From NCBI RefSeq assembly GCF_001875655.1, contig NZ_MKEQ01000001.1:372001-436000 (forward strand): 64,000 nt of DNA, read 5' to 3'. The DNA is from Enterobacter hormaechei ATCC 49162 (GTDB lineage: Bacteria; Pseudomonadota; Gammaproteobacteria; Enterobacterales; Enterobacteriaceae). Each line of letters begins with the position of its first letter. Position 1 is the stretch's first letter. The translations under genes and the position numbers were made by a program. Under the pieces are notes generated by a model. It was given only the letters and a program-made list of their open reading frames with translations, was not told where the DNA came from and made no database searches. Shown in pieces: positions 60,459 to 64,000 of this stretch.

Positions 60459-63400
60459 ATGGACGTCAGTCGCAGACAATTTTTTAAAATCTGCGCGGGC
60501 GGTATGGCCGGAACAACAGCCGCAATGCTGGGATTTGCTCCCAAAATGGCGCTGGCTCAGGCACGCAACTATAAACTGCTGCGCGCGAAAGAGATCCGTA
60601 ACACCTGCACATACTGCTCCGTGGGTTGTGGGCTATTAATGTATAGCCTGGGGGATGGCGCGAAGAACGCCAAAGAAGCGATTTATCATATTGAAGGGGA
60701 CCCGGATCATCCGGTGAGCCGCGGGGCGCTTTGCCCGAAAGGGGCGGGCCTGCTGGACTATGTTCACAGTGAAAACCGTCTGCGCTACCCGGAATATCGA
60801 GCGCCGGGTTCAGACAAATGGCAGCGCATCTCCTGGGACGAGGCCTTCTCCCGAATTGCAAAACTGATGAAAGCGGATCGCGACGCCAACTTTATTGAAA
60901 AGAACGAGCAGGGCGTCACCGTAAACCGCTGGACCTCCACCGGGATGCTGTGTGCATCTGCGGCAAGTAATGAAACCGGCATGCTGACGCAAAAATTTGT
61001 GCGCTCCCTTGGCATGCTGGCGGTTGATAACCAGGCGCGCGTCTGACACGGACCAACGGTAGCAAGTCTTGCTCCAACATTTGGTCGCGGTGCGATGACC
61101 AACCACTGGGTTGATATCAAAAACGCTAACGTCGTGGTGGTGATGGGCGGTAACGCCGCTGAAGCTCATCCGGTGGGATTCCGCTGGGCGATGGAAGCGA
61201 AAAACAACAACGATGCGACGCTCATCGTCGTCGATCCACGCTTTACGCGTACGGCATCGGTGGCCGATATTTATGCGCCGATCCGCTCCGGTACGGATAT
61301 TACGTTCCTTTCCGGCGTGCTGTTGTATCTGATCGAAAACAATAAGATTAACGCGGAATACGTTAAGCATTACACCAATGCCGGTCTGCTGGTGCGGGAA
61401 GATTTCGCCTTCGAAGATGGCCTGTTCAGCGGCTATGACGCCGGGAAACGTCAGTACGACAAATCGTCCTGGAACTATCAGTTCGATGAAAACGGCTACG
61501 CGAAACGCGATGACACCCTGACCGATCCGCGCTGCGTGTGGAACTTGCTGAAACAGCACGTTTCCCGCTACACGCCGGACGTGGTGGAAAACATCTGCGG
61601 TACACCGAAAGCAGATTTCCTGAAAGTGTGTGAAGTGCTGGCCTCCACCAGCGCCGCCGACAGAACCACGACGTTCCTTTACGCACTGGGCTGGACGCAG
61701 CATACCGTGGGCGCGCAGAACATTCGCACCATGGCGATGATCCAGCTGCTGCTCGGCAACATGGGGATGGCCGGTGGCGGCGTGAACGCCCTGCGCGGAC
61801 ACTCTAACATTCAGGGCTTAACCGACCTCGGCCTGCTGTCGACCAGCCTGCCGGGTTACCTGACCCTGCCGTCCGAGAAACAGACCGACTGGCAAAGCTG
61901 GCTTGACGCCAACACGCCAAAAGCGACGCGCCCGGACCAGGTGAACTACTGGAGTAACTATCCGAAGTTTGCCGTCAGTCTGATGAAATCGTTCTACGGC
62001 GATGCGGCGCAGAAAGAGAACGACTGGGGCTTTGAGTGGTTGCCGAAATGGGACCAGGCTTACGATGTCATCAAGTATTTCAACATGATGGATAAGGGCG
62101 CCGTCACGGGGTATATCTGCCAGGGCTTTAACCCGGTGGCGTCATTCCCGGATAAAAACAAAGTTGTTCGTAGCCTGAGCAAGCTGAAGTACATGGTGGT
62201 TATCGATCCGCTAGTTACCGAAACGTCTACCTTCTGGCAAAACCACGGTGAATCAAACGATGTCGATCCGACAGCGATCCAGACCGAGGTGTTCCGCCTG
62301 CCATCGACCTGCTTTGCGGAAGAGGACGGTTCTATTGCCAACTCTGGCCGCTGGCTACAGTGGCACTGGAAAGGTCAGGATGCGCCGGGCGAAGCGCGTA
62401 ATGACGGCGAAATTCTGGCGGGCATTTACCATCGCCTGCGCGAGATGTACCGCACCGAAGGTGGCAAAGGCGCTGAGCCGCTGCTGAAGATGAGCTGGAA
62501 CTACAAGCAGCCGGATCATCCCGAGTCCGAAGAGGTGGCAAAAGAGAACAACGGCGTGGCGCTGGCCGACCTGTACGATGCCAACGGCAATCTGGTGGCG
62601 AAGAAAGGCCAGCTGCTGAACAGCTTTGCGCTGTTGCGTGACGACGGCACCACGGCCTCTTCCTGCTGGATCTACACCGGCAGCTGGACGGAGCAGGGTA
62701 ACCAGATGGCCAACCGTGATAACGCCGATCCGTCAGGCCTCGGTAACACCCTGGGCTGGGCATGGGCGTGGCCGTTGAACCGCCGCGTACTGTACAACCG
62801 TGCCTCCGCCGACGTGAACGGTAAGCCGTGGGATCCGAAACGCATGCTGATTGAGTGGAACGGCTCGAAGTGGACGGGGAACGATATCCCGGACTTCAAC
62901 ACCGCCCCGCCGGGCAGCAACACCGGGCCGTTTATCATGCAGCCGGAAGGGCTGGGACGTCTGTTTGCCATCGACAAACTGGCGGAAGGGCCGTTCCCGG
63001 AACACTACGAGCCGATGGAAACGCCGCTGGGTACTAACCCGCTGCACCCGAACGTGGTGTCCAGCCCGGTGGTGCGCATCTATGAAGAGGACGTGCTGCG
63101 TTTAGGTAAAAAAGACAAATTCCCGTATGTGGGAACGACCTACCGCCTGACCGAGCATTTCCATACCTGGACCAAGCACGCGCGGCTTAACGCCATCGCG
63201 CAGCCGGAACAGTTTGTGGAGATAAGCGAAACGCTGGCGAAGGCGAAGGGCATTGCCAATGGCGATCGCGTGAAGGTCAGCAGCAAGCGCGGCTTTATTC
63301 GCGCGGTGGCGGTGGTCACCCGTCGTCTGCAAACGCTGAACGTGCACGGCCAGCAGGTGGAAACGGTGGGTATTCCGCTGCACTGGGGCTTTGAAGGGGT

Positions 63401-63506
63401 GGCGCAGAAAGGCTACATCGCTAATACCCTGACGCCAAACGTCGGCGATTCCAACTCGCAAACGCCGGAGTACAAAGCGTTTCTGGTCAACATCGAGAAA
63501 GCGTAA
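60459..63506 (+). CDS. fdnG: Formate dehydrogenase N alpha subunit, selenoprotein (UGA at codon 196)
   Basis: A 1,015-residue selenoprotein, the same length as E. coli FdnG; codon 196 is an in-frame TGA (61044-61046) read as selenocysteine: DNQARV-Sec-HGPTVASLAPTFGRG. The N-terminus is a Tat signal (VSRRQFFKICAGGM, residues 3-16), so it is exported folded to the periplasm. A 4Fe-4S cluster lies in RNTCTYCSVGCG and ALCPKGAG. Bis-MGD-binding blocks include NVVVVMGGNAAEAHPVGFRW, NMGMAGGGVNALRGHSNIQG and ATRPDQVNYWSNYPKF. It oxidises formate and passes electrons to FdnH, FdnI and the quinone pool for nitrate respiration. The ATG at 60459 follows CGAGGACAGCA. Confidence 0.95.
61044..61090 (+). promoter_or_regulatory. 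fdnG: SECIS element for selenocysteine in fdnG
   Basis: The UGA is followed by a hairpin: outer pairs GACCAA (61051-61056) with TTGGTC (61081-61086), and an apical stem AGCAAG/CTTGCT (61061-61073) with GUCU in the loop. This is the bacterial SECIS position immediately 3' of the UGA, recognised by SelB-GTP-Sec-tRNA. It shows the stop is recoded and not a mutation. Confidence 0.9.
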
Positions 63507-63517
63507 GGAGCGATTAA

Positions 63518-64000
63518 ATGGCGATGGAAACACAAGACATTATTAAACGCTCCGCGACTAACCCGATCACTCCCGCGCCTCGCGCGCGGGATTACAAGGC
63601 AGAAGTCGCCAAGCTGATCGATGTCTCCTCCTGCGTGGGCTGTAAAGCCTGCCAGGTGGCCTGTTCGGAGTGGAACGATATCCGCGACGAGGTGGGGCAC
63701 TGCGTTGGCGTTTACGATAATCCGGCTGATCTGAGCGCTAAAACCTGGACGGTGATGCGCTTTAGCGAAACCGACCAGAACGGCAAACTGGAGTGGCTGA
63801 TCCGCAAAGACGGCTGTATGCACTGTGAAGATCCGGGCTGCCTGAAGGCGTGCCCGTCTGCTGGCGCAATCATTCAGTACGCCAACGGGATTGTCGACTT
63901 CCAGCAGGATAACTGTATCGGTTGCGGGTACTGCATCGCAGGCTGTCCGTTTAATATCCCGCGTCTCAATAAAGAGGATAATCGGGTCTATAAATGCACG
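63518..64000 (+). CDS. fdnH: Formate dehydrogenase N beta subunit, 3' end outside window
   Basis: The first 161 residues of the ~294-residue electron-transfer subunit. It starts [20 protein letters not shown] and has ferredoxin motifs [40 protein letters not shown] and [20 protein letters not shown]. It carries four 4Fe-4S clusters in the family and is anchored by a C-terminal helix outside this window. GTAAGGAGCGATTAA precedes the ATG, 11 bases after the fdnG stop. The window ends at codon 161. Confidence 0.95.
   Translation, partial: MAMETQDIIKRSATNPITPAPRARDYKAEVAKLIDVSSCVGCKACQVACSEWNDIRDEVGHCVGVYDNPADLSAKTWTVMRFSETDQNGKLEWLIRKDGCMHCEDPGCLKACPSAGAIIQYANGIVDFQQDNCIGCGYCIAGCPFNIPRLNKEDNRVYKCT

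Noticed and set aside
61044..61046. In-frame TGA in fdnG as a nonsense mutation or gene split
   Set aside because: It sits at the known selenocysteine position (residue 196), followed by a SECIS hairpin, and homology is continuous on both sides.
1..64000. Mobile elements, CRISPR arrays, tRNA or rRNA genes
   Set aside because: No transposase or integrase reading frame, no regularly spaced repeats, no cloverleaf or rRNA stretch was seen; the only repeats are REP/BIME elements.

Overview
The window is chromosomal DNA of an enteric bacterium, most likely Enterobacter or a close relative (Enterobacter cloacae complex, Lelliottia, Leclercia). Nearly every core gene can be read as an orthologue of the E. 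coli/Salmonella replication-terminus region, and the backbone order (nifJ-hslJ; ydcR-patD-ortT-ydcY-ydcZ-mnaT-curA-mcbR-pqqU-yncE-ansP-yncG-pptA; yddH-nhoA-narVWYZ-narU-smvRA-ompD-yddG-fdnGH) is theirs. Codon use is GC-rich and uniform. I see no rRNA, tRNA, IS element, prophage or CRISPR array.

Layout. 1-7.3 kb: pyruvate:flavodoxin oxidoreductase (cut by the window edge), two small lipoproteins, a cyanide-insensitive-type bd oxidase operon with its small DUF2474 partner, and a YmcF-type cold-shock zinc-ribbon protein behind a long leader. 7.4-12.6 kb: ydcR lies next to patD, without the ydcSTUV transporter found between them in E. coli, followed by a yeaR-yeaR'-yoaG operon with an NsrR-type operator, the orphan toxin ortT and an alpha/beta hydrolase. 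12.6-19.1 kb: the srfABC operon (membrane protein, actin/Hsp70-like ATPase, dynamin-like P-loop protein). 19.4-30.1 kb: a DppA-like binding protein, then ydcY to ansP, with an inserted XRE-cupin regulator divergent from mnaT and a Fur-type box between pqqU and yncE.

30.2-39.1 kb is accessory: a decayed lysR, a P-loop kinase-like gene, and an eight-gene operon (two flavin monooxygenases, M20 deacylase, GNAT acetyltransferase, ABC permease and ATPase, two paralogous binding proteins). Its gene content matches the Bacillus ytmI/snaA-sndA-cmo logic for salvaging S-substituted cysteines through N-acetylated intermediates, so I infer import and dealkylation of modified cysteine or a similar organosulfur compound. 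39.2-46 kb: yncG, pptA, an extra LpxL-family acyltransferase, an unknown gene, an ArsR-type regulator divergent from a second EF-G, and an orphan amidase effector/immunity pair of type VI secretion type.

46-64 kb is respiratory and export backbone: nhoA, nitrate reductase Z (narZYWV) with narU, the smvR/smvA cationic-biocide efflux pair with two clear palindromic operators, porin ompD, exporter yddG, and formate dehydrogenase N (fdnG with an in-frame selenocysteine UGA and its SECIS hairpin, then the start of fdnH). Formate dehydrogenase N and a membrane nitrate reductase together give an anaerobic formate-to-nitrate electron chain.

All calls come from reading the sequence and from memory of protein families; no database search was run.
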